Positions 13,424-23,290 of a stretch of 64,000 nt of DNA are shown one piece after another. This stretch comes from Isochrysis galbana (taxonomy: Eukaryota > Haptophyta > Isochrysidales > Isochrysidaceae), in NCBI GenBank assembly GCA_018136815.1, contig CM030931.1, positions 1 to 64,000 on the forward strand, written 5' to 3'. Under the pieces are notes generated by a model. That model ran no database searches, had not been told where the DNA came from, and saw only the letters and a list, made by a program, of their open reading frames with translations. A program made the position numbers and the translations under genes. Numbering within the stretch: the stretch's first letter is position 1; each line of letters begins with the position of its first letter.

Positions 13424-14220
13424 ACATCAAGGGACTCATGCCACTGGCATGGTGCCCCGCGACAAGAAAAATCTCGACACCATAGATGCGATCGCTAACT
13501 ACATCCGAAACGAATAGGTCACATGGGCAGAAAACTAAGATAGGCTATTCGCATACCCAGACGCGACCACCCCGACAGCCTAAAACCTCTATATCATAGC
13601 CTGAGATATATATAAGAGACTTCTACAGAATAGAGTTCGAATCATATGAATACCACTACATACCGGTCTTGAATCCACGCTCTTAAGATTCACCACCCTG
13701 GTGAGGGGCTAACACCGTCGAAACCTGTCGCCCGATGCGCACTCGCACGGCGGCCAGGGTAGAAAACTAAATAAAAAGGTCAGCGGAGCTCAGCGCCCCG
13801 GTATTTACAGAAGACAACAAAGGTAAACTAAGATGAGCGACAACCTCGGCCTTGTGGCGGAAGCGATTGGCCTCGCCGAAAGCTCGCCTGAGGTCGAGGC
13901 ACACCCTCCCCTCCCCACCCTCCTGAAAGAACACCCACGAAGAAGAACAACTCACGAGCACGAGACACCTCAGCAACGGCACGACACCTACACACAGCAG
14001 CAAGAAACCGGCCACCCAGAGGCACAGGAGGAGGCGAGGACAGACCACTGAGGGCCGGTGCACCCCGCCGACCCAGCCCCCCCACGACCCGGGCCCCTAT
14101 GTAGAGCACGAGGGAGTTGCGCAAGCGGAAGTGAGAGGAGAGGAAGGGATCTGGGCGTGGTACAATAGACAACCCCGTAGCCGCGCGCGTGGCGAGAAAA
14201 TTAAAAGGTTTTTTTCTAAT
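13424..14220 (+). pseudogene. LINE 3'-end relic
   Basis: Translated fragments here (NLDTIDAIANYIR, then DSLKPLYHSLRYI) resemble the C-terminal part of the LINE protein at 23380-24186, but stops and frameshifts intervene. The region after 13860 shares the LINE 3'UTR, including a GTAGAGCACGAGGGA block near 14100. It ends in GGCGAGAAAATTAAAAGG plus a poly-T run at about 14208-14217, the terminus also seen at 24535. Confidence 0.65.
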
Positions 14221-14585
14221 ATTGGATATGGGGGAGTAGACATTTTGTTGACGTGAGCGGAAAGCCCAAGCGGGTCGGAGGAGGGTCTCCCGGCCTATTC
14301 AGACTCCTCGTCCGAAAAGACGGTACGAAGTCCCGTCTGACCTCGGCCAAGATCGCGCTCCGTAGCTTGCACCGGCCGCGGTTGCCAAGTCCGCTCTTCG
14401 CTCTTCGCCAAGTTATTACAATATTATTACCGAGGACTAAGGTGCCCCTGCCTCCGCCACAGCTGCCGTCGCGACTGCCGCTGCCGCCGTCACGCCGCCG
14501 TGATGGATATCTGATACAGCTCATGCTGGTCGCTTGTCCTACACGAGAGCTGCCAACGCTGCCTTCGCTGCCGGAGCTCTTCTTT
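14221..14585. other. Unassigned sequence between retroposons
   Basis: GC-rich sequence with a CTGCCG/GCCGCC-rich stretch (about 14450-14500). Open frames on both strands are compositionally biased and carry no recognisable domain. Confidence 0.4.
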
Positions 14586-14890
14586 GTTGACGAGAGTTCC
14601 TGCCCCCCCCCCCCCCCGGTGCTTTTCCTTTTCCCTGGTGAGTCGCCCACATCCGACATAGGTCGGTTCGCCTCACCTGGTTTTCACCCATTGTAACTTG
14701 TGGGGAGTTAGAATGGGAGCCGGGCCCTGCAAGGGGAAGATTTGAAGGGGTGCATAGGTGTATGTATCTGTGACATCAATCAATCAACATACGTCAAGGC
14801 GTACGGGCAGGTGCGCTGAGCGCTGAGGGCGTTAGTACGGGCTAGTGGGAGTAGTGGTACTAATGCTCAGTTATATTATTATTATGGAAG
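14586..14890 (+). mobile_element. Family B retroposon, 5'-truncated
   Basis: This matches the 3' half of the complete family B elements at 27798-28712 and 41587-42508 (reverse-complemented there). It includes the poly-C/GGTGCTTTTCC block, the GTACGGGCAGGTGCGCTGAG block, and the terminal GCTCAGTTATATTATTATTAT tail typical of the family. Confidence 0.75.
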
Positions 14891-15504
14891 GGCGCCGAAG
14901 CAGGGGGGTAGTAGTACGAGACGTTATAGCTCTATAGCCCGAATCTTCAAGCATTTATTTTACTACTAGATACTACTACAATAGTGGATGCAGACGCGCT
15001 CGCACCGCTAATCTAACGCCACGGCAAGCACGGCGCTCACAGCCACGGCCAATGCCCCATGATTCATGGCCACGCGGCCATGGCCACACCACGGCGCATA
15101 CGGCCACAGGCCACATCCACGCTGCAACTCCCAACACTAGCACTATTGGACAACACCGCATGCTATGGCAACGCTGACGGTACAGAGAGTACACACAACA
15201 GTCAACAGTGCATCACCTGACAATTCAGTACTGGCAGCGCACCATTCCTCGCTACCAACAATTCACTACTGCCGGCGCACCATGCCACAAATCACACTAT
15301 GCCAATACGTACCATACAATAACGTCTCCCAAAAAAGGCGTGGATGGAGAAGATGCAATAGTAGCACCGGCTCAAAAGTTTATGGCCAAAGCAATCTGCT
15401 ACAACACTATGTATTACGCCGAACGGAAATGAGCGCACATGAAGCCGGTCTCCGTCTATGATCTATCTCAGGTCACATATCGCCTGCAGCAATCGGCTGA
15501 CGTG
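14891..15504. other. Unassigned sequence downstream of crcB
   Basis: No gene is seen. A short degenerate tract rich in GGCCAC and CACGGC words lies at about 15010-15130. Two near-repeats containing GGC(A)GCGCACCAT lie at about 15230-15290. Confidence 0.4.
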
Positions 15505-15936
15505 TCAGCCACCATTCGCTTTGAGCGGTGCTCTCAACTTGTGCACCATAGGCGTTGGCAGCTTGAAACAATACCCAGCATAGGCGGCTCCAAGACTAAG
15601 GGTGTTGGAGGCGAGGACGTATGCGGCGGCACGCCGGAACTGTCCGTGCTGAATCATCGTGATCGTGTCCATGGAGAAGGTGGAGAACGTGGTAAACGCG
15701 CCGCAGAAGCCAACGCCCAGGAGGAGCTGCTGTCGGCGTGCGGCTCCGTTGCCTGACAGAGAGCCCAGCGCGAAGCTGCCAAGAATGTTAAGCGCGAGGA
15801 TGACGAGCGGGCCCGCGTCGCGTCGCTTGGCTGCCTCCGAAGACGCGAAGCGGAGCAGCGCTCCGCCCACCGCACCCGCGCTCACCAATGCCATCTCGGG
15901 CACTACTGGTGGGAGCAATGGAGGGCCGAGCGTCAT
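15505..15936 (-). CDS. crcB: CrcB/FEX-type fluoride ion channel
   Basis: The predicted 143-residue membrane protein would export fluoride from the cell. Family hallmarks are in order: GGALLRF near residue 24, NILGSFALGSLSG near 50, and the glycine/phenylalanine-rich GFCGAFTTFSTF near 77, which carries the Phe and Thr residues lining the pore in CrcB. About four hydrophobic helices are visible. The length equals one bacterial CrcB domain, whereas fungal and plant FEX proteins are fused tandem domains. A single-domain protein like this would need to dimerise in antiparallel fashion. The start at 15936 opens a short leader before the first helix. No intron interrupts the frame. Family assignment is confident; the symbol follows the bacterial name. 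Confidence 0.9.
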   Translation of the reverse strand: MTLGPPLLPPVVPEMALVSAGAVGGALLRFASSEAAKRRDAGPLVILALNILGSFALGSLSGNGAARRQQLLLGVGFCGAFTTFSTFSMDTITMIQHGQFRRAAAYVLASNTLSLGAAYAGYCFKLPTPMVHKLRAPLKANGG

Positions 15937-16428
15937 CGCACTCCAAGAAAAGAAAGCGTTGAAGTTCGAGGACGACAGAACGGAATGATGTGAAAAGAGT
16001 AGGAATAAACTAGAGAAGTGTGAACAGGCCTCTTGGTCTTCTTGTCTTCTTCTTTGCCATCTCCAACATATACTCTAGAGTACCAAGAGTCTCATGTACG
16101 ATGTAAGTACGAGTCACTCAACAAAGAAAGGGTCTCAGACGTTCTGGGTTGGCGGTTGGGGCGGCCCTCGACCTTCGACCTTCGAGCGAGCATTCTGGGG
16201 CAGTCAAGCACTCAGCACTCTGTGGACTCTAGGGAGCCGTATCTCGGACGTCGATGAACCCGATGCTAGTGAGCGCCTCGAAGAAGCGGGCCTCGAGCAC
16301 AGCATCGCGGGACTCGAGTTTCCCCCGTGCACGCAGCGCCCTCCAGAAGTGAATCTCGAGTCTCGAGACTCGAGTCTCGAGTACGCGCGGGGGAAACTCG
16401 AGTCTTGCTCGCGTCTCCCAGCGTCCCC
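15937..16428. other. Upstream flank of crcB and CTCGAG-rich tract
   Basis: No gene is recognised. At about 16350-16410 the sequence is a dense series of GAGTC and CTCGAG words (GAGTCTCGAGACTCGAGTC), which is self-complementary and could fold on itself. It ends at the assembly gap, which such structure may have caused. Confidence 0.5.
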
Positions 16429-16528
16429 NNNNNNNNNNNNNNNNNNNNNNNNNNNNNNNNNNNNNNNNNNNNNNNNNNNNNNNNNNNNNNNNNNNNNNNN
16501 NNNNNNNNNNNNNNNNNNNNNNNNNNNN
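16429..16528. other. Assembly gap (100 N)
   Basis: A run of exactly 100 Ns, a conventional placeholder for a gap of unknown length. Open frames reported across it are meaningless. Confidence 1.
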
Positions 16529-17849
16529 CCTTAAGCTCAATCCACCGTGCGGTCAATCTTCATACCACAAATCCTCTCGATGCAATCTTTGGAGGGACCG
16601 GAGCAACTTCGGTGGACAAGCACAGCGAGTCAAAAAGTGATCCCGGCTGTTCAATCAGTCGGCATAGGTGAGCTGCGCCGACTGCACGCCTGCGCTTTGC
16701 GACCGCTGCAGATGCCATTTCACCTCAGGTCAAGAGCGATCCTCGCTCATTCCGGGCTGCGTCGTGGTGTACACACGGGAGTAAATGCTCAGCTCCACCG
16801 CCCGCACATTGCTCTTGTTTTGCCAGCTCCACATCATCCGACTCGAGACGTTTCGCATTCGAGACCCTTCGCGGACGCAACCCTCTTCAAGTCGGTTCCG
16901 GCCCTGCCTAGACTTTTGGGAAGCACACGTCTCCAAGTAGCACCAAGACTCTTCAGATACCATCTCATGCTCGGATGACTCCGATGCAGAATGCATCACA
17001 ACGGTCAGGGCTTGATACACATGCCCTCCGATGTTCTCTCATCATTCGCGCACGTCTGACTTTGTTTTATTTTGCTTTTTGACGCGCTCTCCAAAGTGCC
17101 ATGATTTGACTATCGCTCCTATAGGAGATGGCGCCTGCGGCGCTATCCAACTGTTTGGGCAGGCGTGTTGACGGTCCTCGATGATGATGCTTATGCACCA
17201 CATTTTGCACAAGGCCACGCCTCTCATTTTCGTCCTTATATAGCGTACTCCATCTTACATCTCATGTGCAACGTACTCGCCCAGGATCAAGATCTTGATG
17301 GAAGCTAAGATCTAGTTCCCTGTTGTATGTCTCCACCTTTTCATTGGCGCTTTCAATCGCCTCTTCTCTTGCTATCACGCTATGTGCTAGTCGGGGTGGT
17401 TCTTGATGTGTCTTCTTCTACTGAGCCGCTCATCTCACGTACCTCATTCCCCTAGCAGCATTCGTACGTTACTCAAAGCTCGTTCATCTCGATCGAAAAT
17501 GGGTCATTTTGCTAAGGTTTCGTTTTCGTAATTTCTATGTCCAAATCTTCTTCACGTGCAACATGTTGCTATTTCAAGGCTTGCGCACCTGTCGCATTTG
17601 GGCTGCCCCAAAAACGTTCTGGAAAGCTAATTGGCGTCGTCGTTTTGGGGCTAGTTCTCCTGTTTGTCTCTCGGCCTTCTTTGATAGGCCTAAGCCCATC
17701 GGGCACTTGGTTCTTTCGGCCTAGTCGTAATTGCGTGTTTGCGTCGTAATTGTTGCCCCGTTGTTGAGCTACGCATTAGCATGCGCTTGGTCCTAGTCCT
17801 AGTTTATGTTTCACGGGGGCCGCGCTAATGCCTTGTTGCTAGGGATACG
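16529..17849. other. Unassigned, lower-GC intergenic sequence
   Basis: No supported gene is visible. Short frames on both strands lack motifs. A minus-strand frame at 17042-17227 contains an IIIEDRQH string loosely like the end of PIF/Harbinger transposases, but this is too weak to call. Confidence 0.4.
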
Positions 17850-17872
17850 TAGCCCGGTCACTCACACTCACT
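17850..17872 (+). repeat. Solitary TIR-element end
   Basis: TAGCCCGGTCACTCAC recurs here, followed by a second ACTCACT. It is the same terminus as at 348, 30589, 35689 (inverted) and 40329. The following sequence does not match the satellite-bearing element, so this is either an end fragment or a different internal deletion derivative. Confidence 0.6.
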
Positions 17873-17921
17873 CTTTTGTCTTTTGCTAGTACTACACTTT
17901 TTGTTGCTCATCTCAACTAAG

Positions 17922-17998
17922 TTTATCCTTGATTCACTCATGGGGGCACGAGCCCCGCCCCCCCTCTCTCCACTCTCCTTCCCCGCTGTGGAGGAGGA
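17922..17998 (+). mobile_element. Family D retroposon 5' end fragment
   Basis: AACTAAGTTTATCCTTG followed by CATGGGGGCACGAGCCCC and a CCTCTCTCCACTC block matches the 5' end of the complete family D copy at 19012. It is cut at about 17998, where gypsy LTR sequence takes over. Confidence 0.65.
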
Positions 17999-18438
17999 AC
18001 CTGTTGTATTCCTGCCCATCTGAAGGCTATAGGCATGAATATTCGTGTAAGGTACGCGCTCACAATTACACTTGAACAGTTCCCCGTGATGCCACTGACG
18101 CACAAGACACACAGATTCGGATTCCCCATGGTCTCAAGTCCAGGTTTGCGGATTTTGGTCTCGAAATTTGCGATTCGAAATTTTTTTTGCTGTTACTGTT
18201 ACTCTAATTGTTGGCTCGTTTAAGGTAATAAACCGGCATGACTTCGACTTCTCGTTCTGCGGTCACCCTGCGAGACTCTCTATCCCTTTCTCTCCGTCCT
18301 CCTCTCTTCGGCCGACAGAGGGAAGATTCGTCCAAAACATTTTCCGGTCCCAAGATATCTTGTGGGGGGGGCCTCTCCGCGCTCCGCGAGGGAAAGAGGG
18401 AAAGGACGCGATCTCGCTCCGAGATCGGCCTCGCGCCG
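17999..18438 (+). repeat. Gypsy LTR fragment
   Basis: About 440 bp (TTGTATTCC to GATCGGCCTCGCGCC) matches the LTR interior at 12069-12486 and the inverse at 57600-58030. Both LTR termini are absent. It is fused directly to a family D 5' fragment on its left and to the 18438-18790 duplication on its right, as in a chimeric retroposon. Confidence 0.8.
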
Positions 18439-18790
18439 GGTAGGGGGAGGGGAGGGAATGAACAACTTCCTAGGGCGGTTGCACGGCCTGGGGAGGAGGG
18501 CTGCATGAGCGAGCTGCATTCCCCAAGAAGTTGTTTGGTTCCCCCCTACCCCCATACGCCATACGCCATACGCGGGAAGTTGTCAGATATATGCGCGGTT
18601 TAGGGGGTTCATGCGCGGTTTTTATTTATGAGCTCTCTAATCTGACACAATCCCGCGTATGCTGGAGGTAAGGGGGGGGGGGAGGGGGGGGATGAACAAC
18701 TTCCTGGGGTGGTTGCACAGCCTGGGGAGGGCTGCACGAGCGAGCTGCATTCCCCAAGAATTTGTTTGGTTCCCCCCTATCCCCGTACAC
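18438..18790. repeat. Direct duplication of about 115 bp
   Basis: The segment at 18445-18552 (GAACAACTTCCTAGGGCGG to GTTTGGTTCCCCCCTAC) recurs at 18692-18780 with few changes. Both copies follow G-rich runs. Between them are three CATACGC units and two GCGCGGTTT units. No coding is apparent. Confidence 0.75.
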
Positions 18791-18995
18791 GGAAGGTTGC
18801 GTTGGTTGCCTCCTTTTCGCCCACCGCCGACGCGAAGGGGACCCAGGGACAACATGGGAGCGTCGAATAATATTTCATGTTTGTTGTTTGTTAAAATTAA
18901 GGGTCTGTGCGTCTGTGCGAAATGGTCTATAGCAATCGTAGATAAAATAAAAGCGGTAGTGCAAGTGCAAAATGTGTGCATTTCATTCTTAAATT

Positions 18996-19011
18996 TCATC
19001 GCGCACGATGA
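18996..19011. repeat. Target-site duplication, left copy
   Basis: TCATCGCGCACGATGA occurs here and again at 19772-19787, exactly bracketing the 760-bp family D element. A direct repeat of this length is expected for target-primed reverse transcription. Confidence 0.9.
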
Positions 19012-19771
19012 CGCAACTAAGTTTATACTTGGTTGCCCCATGGGGGTGCACGAGCCCCCCCCTCTCTCCACTCCTCCCCTGCCATGGGGGAGGAACCACC
19101 CATCCTCCTGGCACGCCTGGTGGCTTGCCAGGAGGCCACTGCCCTACTGACCCACTCCCTTCCCCACAGGCTCGCCCCATTCGCCCATCCTGGCCCCTCG
19201 TGGCCAGCCCATTGCTCCAACCCCCCCTCCCCCCCTGGTCGACAGGCAGACAGGTGCAGATTGGGGGCCCCAGAGGCTCAGGAGCGCCAGCGAGGGAGAG
19301 GCAGGGGAGACCAGGGCCCAGTCCCAGCCTCCTCTGCCCCCAGAGCTGGCCTCCATGAGCCTCCAGGGGTCGCCAGCAGGCAGCTGCAGGCCTGCCGCAG
19401 GCGCGCCATCGCGCGTGCCGCAGGAGAGGGGAGAGAGAGCGCGGAGAAGGGGGTGGGCGGAGCGAGAGCTCCGCTCACCGAAAAATAGGTAAGTCCCGCA
19501 CCTGTTTACAGGATAAGTCGGGGCTGAGACCGCCGCCCACTCGGAGACACAGGAGGAAGGGGGGGAATGATCACCGGGGGGGGGGCGCGGGCCACCGGAC
19601 CATATCTAAGCCCTTCACCCCTATCCCCCTAGTAGTGCACGGGGGGAGTCGCCTTATGGCGGGGGGAGAAGGGCCGGGGAAGTGGGGGTGTAGAAAGTTT
19701 CCTACGTGAGTAGAAAGTAGAGGGTCCACGGCCGCGTGTGCGGTGAGACTATTAAAAGGTTTATTTTATTA
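19012..19771 (+). mobile_element. Family D retroposon, complete copy
   Basis: This 760-bp non-coding element is bounded by a 16-bp target duplication. Its 5' end is CGCAACTAAGTTTATACTTG followed by a CATGGGGG/CCCCCC hairpin-like segment. Its middle holds the GC-rich module (CCAGCGAGGGAGAGGCAGG) shared with family B. Its 3' end is GTGCGGTGAGACTATTAAAA plus a T-rich tail, which closely resembles the 3' end of the LINEs at 14200 and 24510. It is probably mobilised in trans by that LINE. The protein-like frames inside recur only with the repeat and are not called. Confidence 0.85.
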
Positions 19772-19787
19772 TCATCGCGCACGATGA
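19772..19787. repeat. Target-site duplication, right copy
   Basis: Exact repeat of 18996-19011. Confidence 0.9.
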
Positions 19788-20773
19788 TCCAGACAGCCTT
19801 TTGTTTTGGGTGTGCTTTATTTTTTTAGGAGACGCTTGTTTTTTGACGCGGGTGGCTCCTGCGCGCGCGAAAAGCCTCTCTCTTGGGCGCCGCCCGGAAG
19901 TCCACGCGATCTATACCAAGAGAGAGCGGTGCGAGGGGGACGACCCGCATCGCGTATTTGGAAACGAGGGGTACCAAATGAAGGCAAACGACCTGACCTG
20001 AGAGTGGCAACGTCGTCTATCGTCTACCAGCTACCAGTGCTTCGGAGAGCGTGGTTCTCTTTGCGATGTTACCCTTCGTCTACACAATGCTGCTATCTAT
20101 CACTGGGACTGGGATGGGGGGAAGCCGCAAGGCTGGGCCCCCACAAACCACAAAGAGACGCGACCCAAAGCGCCTCACAGCAACTGCGAGCCAAAAGGCC
20201 CGCCCCCCCCCCTCCCCCGACGCCAGACCCAAAGTAGTGCACATGGCTCGACCCCCCAAAACCGAACAAAAAGGACCGAGGGGGGGGGCGAAAGGGGAGC
20301 GAGAGTGGGGCAAGGGCGATGTCAGGGGGTGTCCCCAACGAGAGGGACGGGGGATAGCAGAGATGTAGGCACCTTCAAGAATTTTTTTTATCACTGGGAC
20401 TGGGCCCCATAATGGGTTGGGGCTAAACAGTATGGGCCTGCCCATGGCTCCCACGCTCCCACGGCTGCCCCACGCGCTCTACTCGAACACAGATGTTCTT
20501 TACTACTCTAGGCGAGCAGAGACGGGTACTAGTAGTATTATTATTTTTGGTGCGTCGGGCCCAGGCCGGCCCCCTTCCGGTGCCCCTGCCCCTCATCCCC
20601 CTTCCTTCCCCTCCCCCCCCTCTCCCCCGCGCGCGGTTCCGCGACGGGCCGGCCCCCGGTGGCCTCCCCCCCCCCCCCCCCCTCTTCCCCTCCACCTCGC
20701 CATACCGCCGCAGCCCGCTCGCCCACACCCTATCTTTGCCTTTCCGTCGACTCTCTTCGCCACTCGGGCGCCA
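19788..20773. other. Upstream region of the NIPA-like gene
   Basis: No separate gene is supported. TCACTGGGACTGGG occurs twice (20099 and 20391). C-rich and CT-rich runs, including about 18 consecutive C at 20668-20685, occupy the 200 bp before the start codon and probably form the 5'UTR or core promoter. A TATA-like box is not obvious. Confidence 0.45.
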
Positions 20774-21919
20774 ATGTTCACGCTCATGGCGCGCCGCCTC
20801 GAAACTACCACGGAGTCTAACCTCTGGTGGGTCGGTGTGCTTCTCGACTGCGTTGCCACGCTCGCTGGCACAGGTGGCAAGCAGCTGCTCCGCCACGCGT
20901 CCGTCACAAAGAAGATGCGGTACTACCCGATGGGTCTGGTGTTCACCGCGGTGATCGATCCGGCGTTCGACATCGCAGCTTATTCATTCGCTGCAGTGTC
21001 CATCATTGCCCCCATGGCTGGAATGGTCGTCGTTTGGAACATCCTCTTGGCGCCTTGCACTCTAGGGGAGCAGCTCACCTTCTCGAGGAAGGCTGGAGCG
21101 TTACTGATCTGCATTGGTACCTTGTGTGTGGGTCTCTTTGGAAATCACAACGAGGTGGAGCGCACAGTGGAAGAGTATCTTGCGCTCTTTGCCGAGCCTG
21201 CTGCATGTGCTTACTATGCTGCCTTTGTCATTTGGTCGATTGGCTGCCTAGTGGTTTGGAAGCTGGGTTCTCCAATCGTCTCTGGCTTTTGCGTTGGGGC
21301 ATACGCAGGTTCTTTGGCCGGTAACATGTTCACCACTAAGGCCGTTGTGGAGATGTTCGTGTGCGTGATGACATCAGACACTGGGGAAGACGGCACAGCC
21401 GCTGCAAGCGGCTGTGAGACGAACCCGTTTTACACAATCTGGCCTTACTTGTTCATTACGATCTCACTCACAATCTGCATCATCTCGTTATACCTACTCG
21501 CGCTGGGCCTGACGAAATTCGAAGCTCTCTACATGATTACCGTGTATGAAGGATTCATGATCATATCGGGCTCACTGGCCGGGAACATCGTTATGGGAGA
21601 GGCGGCAGGGCAGCCTACTCACATACTCCTTCTCTATGGGGTCGCAATACTTGTGATCCTCTGGGGTCTTGGGATATTGCTTCGAGGAGAGGCAGGCCCG
21701 GATGGGGCAAGGGCTCGAATGCTGCATGATGAGGAGGACCCCAAGTGGTCTTCAGCGGCGGAGGGGCTCGCCATGGTTGGATCTTCCTCAGAAAAGGGAC
21801 TCAGGGCCGCCATAGAGTACGATGTGCCCGAGACGTCCGAGGGTGTAGACACCCACTCACGAGAGGCCCATGACAACGAAATCTCTGGAAGCGCACATAA
21901 TGTGCCGTCCAGCGAATGA
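20774..21919 (+). CDS. NIPA-like magnesium transporter
   Basis: The 381-residue polytopic protein resembles the NIPA/DUF803 branch of the drug/metabolite transporter superfamily, which moves Mg2+ across plasma or endosomal membranes. The N-terminus WWVGVLLDCVATLAGTGGKQ places the usual GxxGKQ-type element in the first helix. Later segments (IAAYSFAAVSIIAPMAG, FSRKAGALLICIGTLCVGLF, YLFITISLTICIISLYLLALG, ITVYEGFMIISGSLAGNIVMGE, YGVAILVILWGLGILLRGEAG) give about nine helices. The tail after residue 310 is acidic and polar, so cytoplasmic. The frame stays open upstream to 20417, but that part is poly-proline low complexity; the ATG at 20774 starts the conserved domain. There are no introns. Confidence 0.85.
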   Translation: MFTLMARRLETTTESNLWWVGVLLDCVATLAGTGGKQLLRHASVTKKMRYYPMGLVFTAVIDPAFDIAAYSFAAVSIIAPMAGMVVVWNILLAPCTLGEQLTFSRKAGALLICIGTLCVGLFGNHNEVERTVEEYLALFAEPAACAYYAAFVIWSIGCLVVWKLGSPIVSGFCVGAYAGSLAGNMFTTKAVVEMFVCVMTSDTGEDGTAAASGCETNPFYTIWPYLFITISLTICIISLYLLALGLTKFEALYMITVYEGFMIISGSLAGNIVMGEAAGQPTHILLLYGVAILVILWGLGILLRGEAGPDGARARMLHDEEDPKWSSAAEGLAMVGSSSEKGLRAAIEYDVPETSEGVDTHSREAHDNEISGSAHNVPSSE

Positions 21920-23119
21920 TCAAATCCTACAATTTTAATGGACTGGAGACTCGGAAGCCAGAGCGCTTGAAAGTCAATGAGTTCTTCCCGCAACTATATC
22001 GAAGTGCCGTCTCATCCGGTTCGTCGGCCACCGTACTAGCATGGGACCTGGGTGGCACATGTGTGAATTTGCTTTCATCATCGGGAGTTGCAACATGGGT
22101 AATTGTTATGATACCGCCGGGCAACTCTTTGTGTGTGGCAAACTCATCGCGTCGTGCATGGTGTATCTCAATATGCATCGTGTGATCCTGTGTGTACCTG
22201 TTGTGCTGAGGGCTCGTGCTTGAGCTCATTTGTTGGTCATCGTCGGCTCTACACCTTCGTCATAAATATTGTATATCCTAGCCAACGCCACTAGTAGTGC
22301 CACTAGCTAAATGGACACAACTTTTCAGCCCCGGATTCCCACCATGCCCGACGCCTTCAAGATCAAGAACAAGAATCAAGAATTTTTTTTACCTCCTACT
22401 CCTACTCGACGACTCGACGAAGCAACGATGGACGGAGCAAAGGCCAAAGGAACCGGGTAAGGCTCCAGAAGGTGCGACCTGAGGTTCGGGGCTTTCTTTC
22501 GGACCATACCCCTTTATTTTGGGAAGCCTCGGGTGGCCTGGTCGTTCCCCCCCGCGGACCTACCCCCTACCCCCTCTCGAGGCCTCGAGGTCACGTTCCG
22601 TCGAAAAGTCGCGTTCCGTCAAAAGAGGGCCAGGTGATAGTTTTGTTTTCACTCAGAATGTTATGCTAGTACAGGCGCACGGACGCGGCGCGCGCGCAGA
22701 TAACACCACAGACCACAGAGCGCGCGTACGCATTCGATTTATCGAGTGAGGCATCACCGTTTTAGCTTGTTTTCTTTTTCAGGTAGGAATGTCTGAACAA
22801 TTCCTCCAATGAGTATTACTATTACAAAGATGAGCACAAAGCTATAATCATGACACCCATGGGTACAATGCCGAATACCCAATAGTACCACGGCATGTCG
22901 CGTCTTTAACCGTCTTTAAGACAAGAGGTATTATTTTCAAGTCGCGGTCCGTCAAAGGAGAGCCAGGTGACAGTTTTGTTTTCAGCCAGACAAGGACGCG
23001 GCGCGTGCGCATAGCAACTTCCCCCCCACGGTAACCAGCGGCACTCGCCGGGGCAGCGCGCGAGCAGTGGCGCGGGGGTGATCCGCTCGCCCGTGAGCAC
23101 GTCGGCCAGGTAGACGCTC
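21920..23119. other. Intergenic region with dispersed repeat pieces
   Basis: No gene is supported. GTATATCCTAGCCAAC followed by CACTAGCTAAATGGACACAA (22270-22340) recurs at 40411-40460. A direct repeat of about 80 bp (CGTTCCGTCAAAAGAGGGCC to CGGCGCG) lies at 22606-22695 and again at 22945-23003, bracketing about 250 bp. It could be the ends of an uncharacterised element. Confidence 0.5.
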
Positions 23120-23290
23120 GTGTTGTCGGTGGTCCTTCCCCGCATCCCCTCCACCGCCCTCGTTGTCGACCTCTGCTGCGGCACCAGCTTCTCCGTCACG
23201 CCACACACGCGCTCCGTCGGCGTCGACCTCAGCGTCCCCATGCTCACCGTCGCGCGCGCAAGGGGCACCAACGCCGCGCTACCAACACGA
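23120..23290 (+). pseudogene. SAM-dependent methyltransferase fragment
   Basis: An open stretch reads VVDLCCGTSFSV, then SVGVDLSVPMLTVAR. This is motif I (DxxCGT) plus the GVDLS/ML post-I segment of class I (UbiE/type 11) methyltransferases, which bind S-adenosylmethionine. Only this piece is present. Downstream motifs are replaced at about 23290 by the truncated LINE, and no upstream exon is obvious. It may be an exon of a disrupted gene or a pseudogene. The opposite strand also stays open here but shows no motif. Confidence 0.55.

Noticed and set aside
14216-14659. Pair of overlapping 147-residue ORFs
   Set aside because: Both strands are open over the same GC-rich repeats, with no motif, and they overlap a truncated family B element.
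17042-17227. PIF/Harbinger transposase tail
   Set aside because: Only a short IIIEDRQH-like string supports it; no DDE residues or further homology visible.
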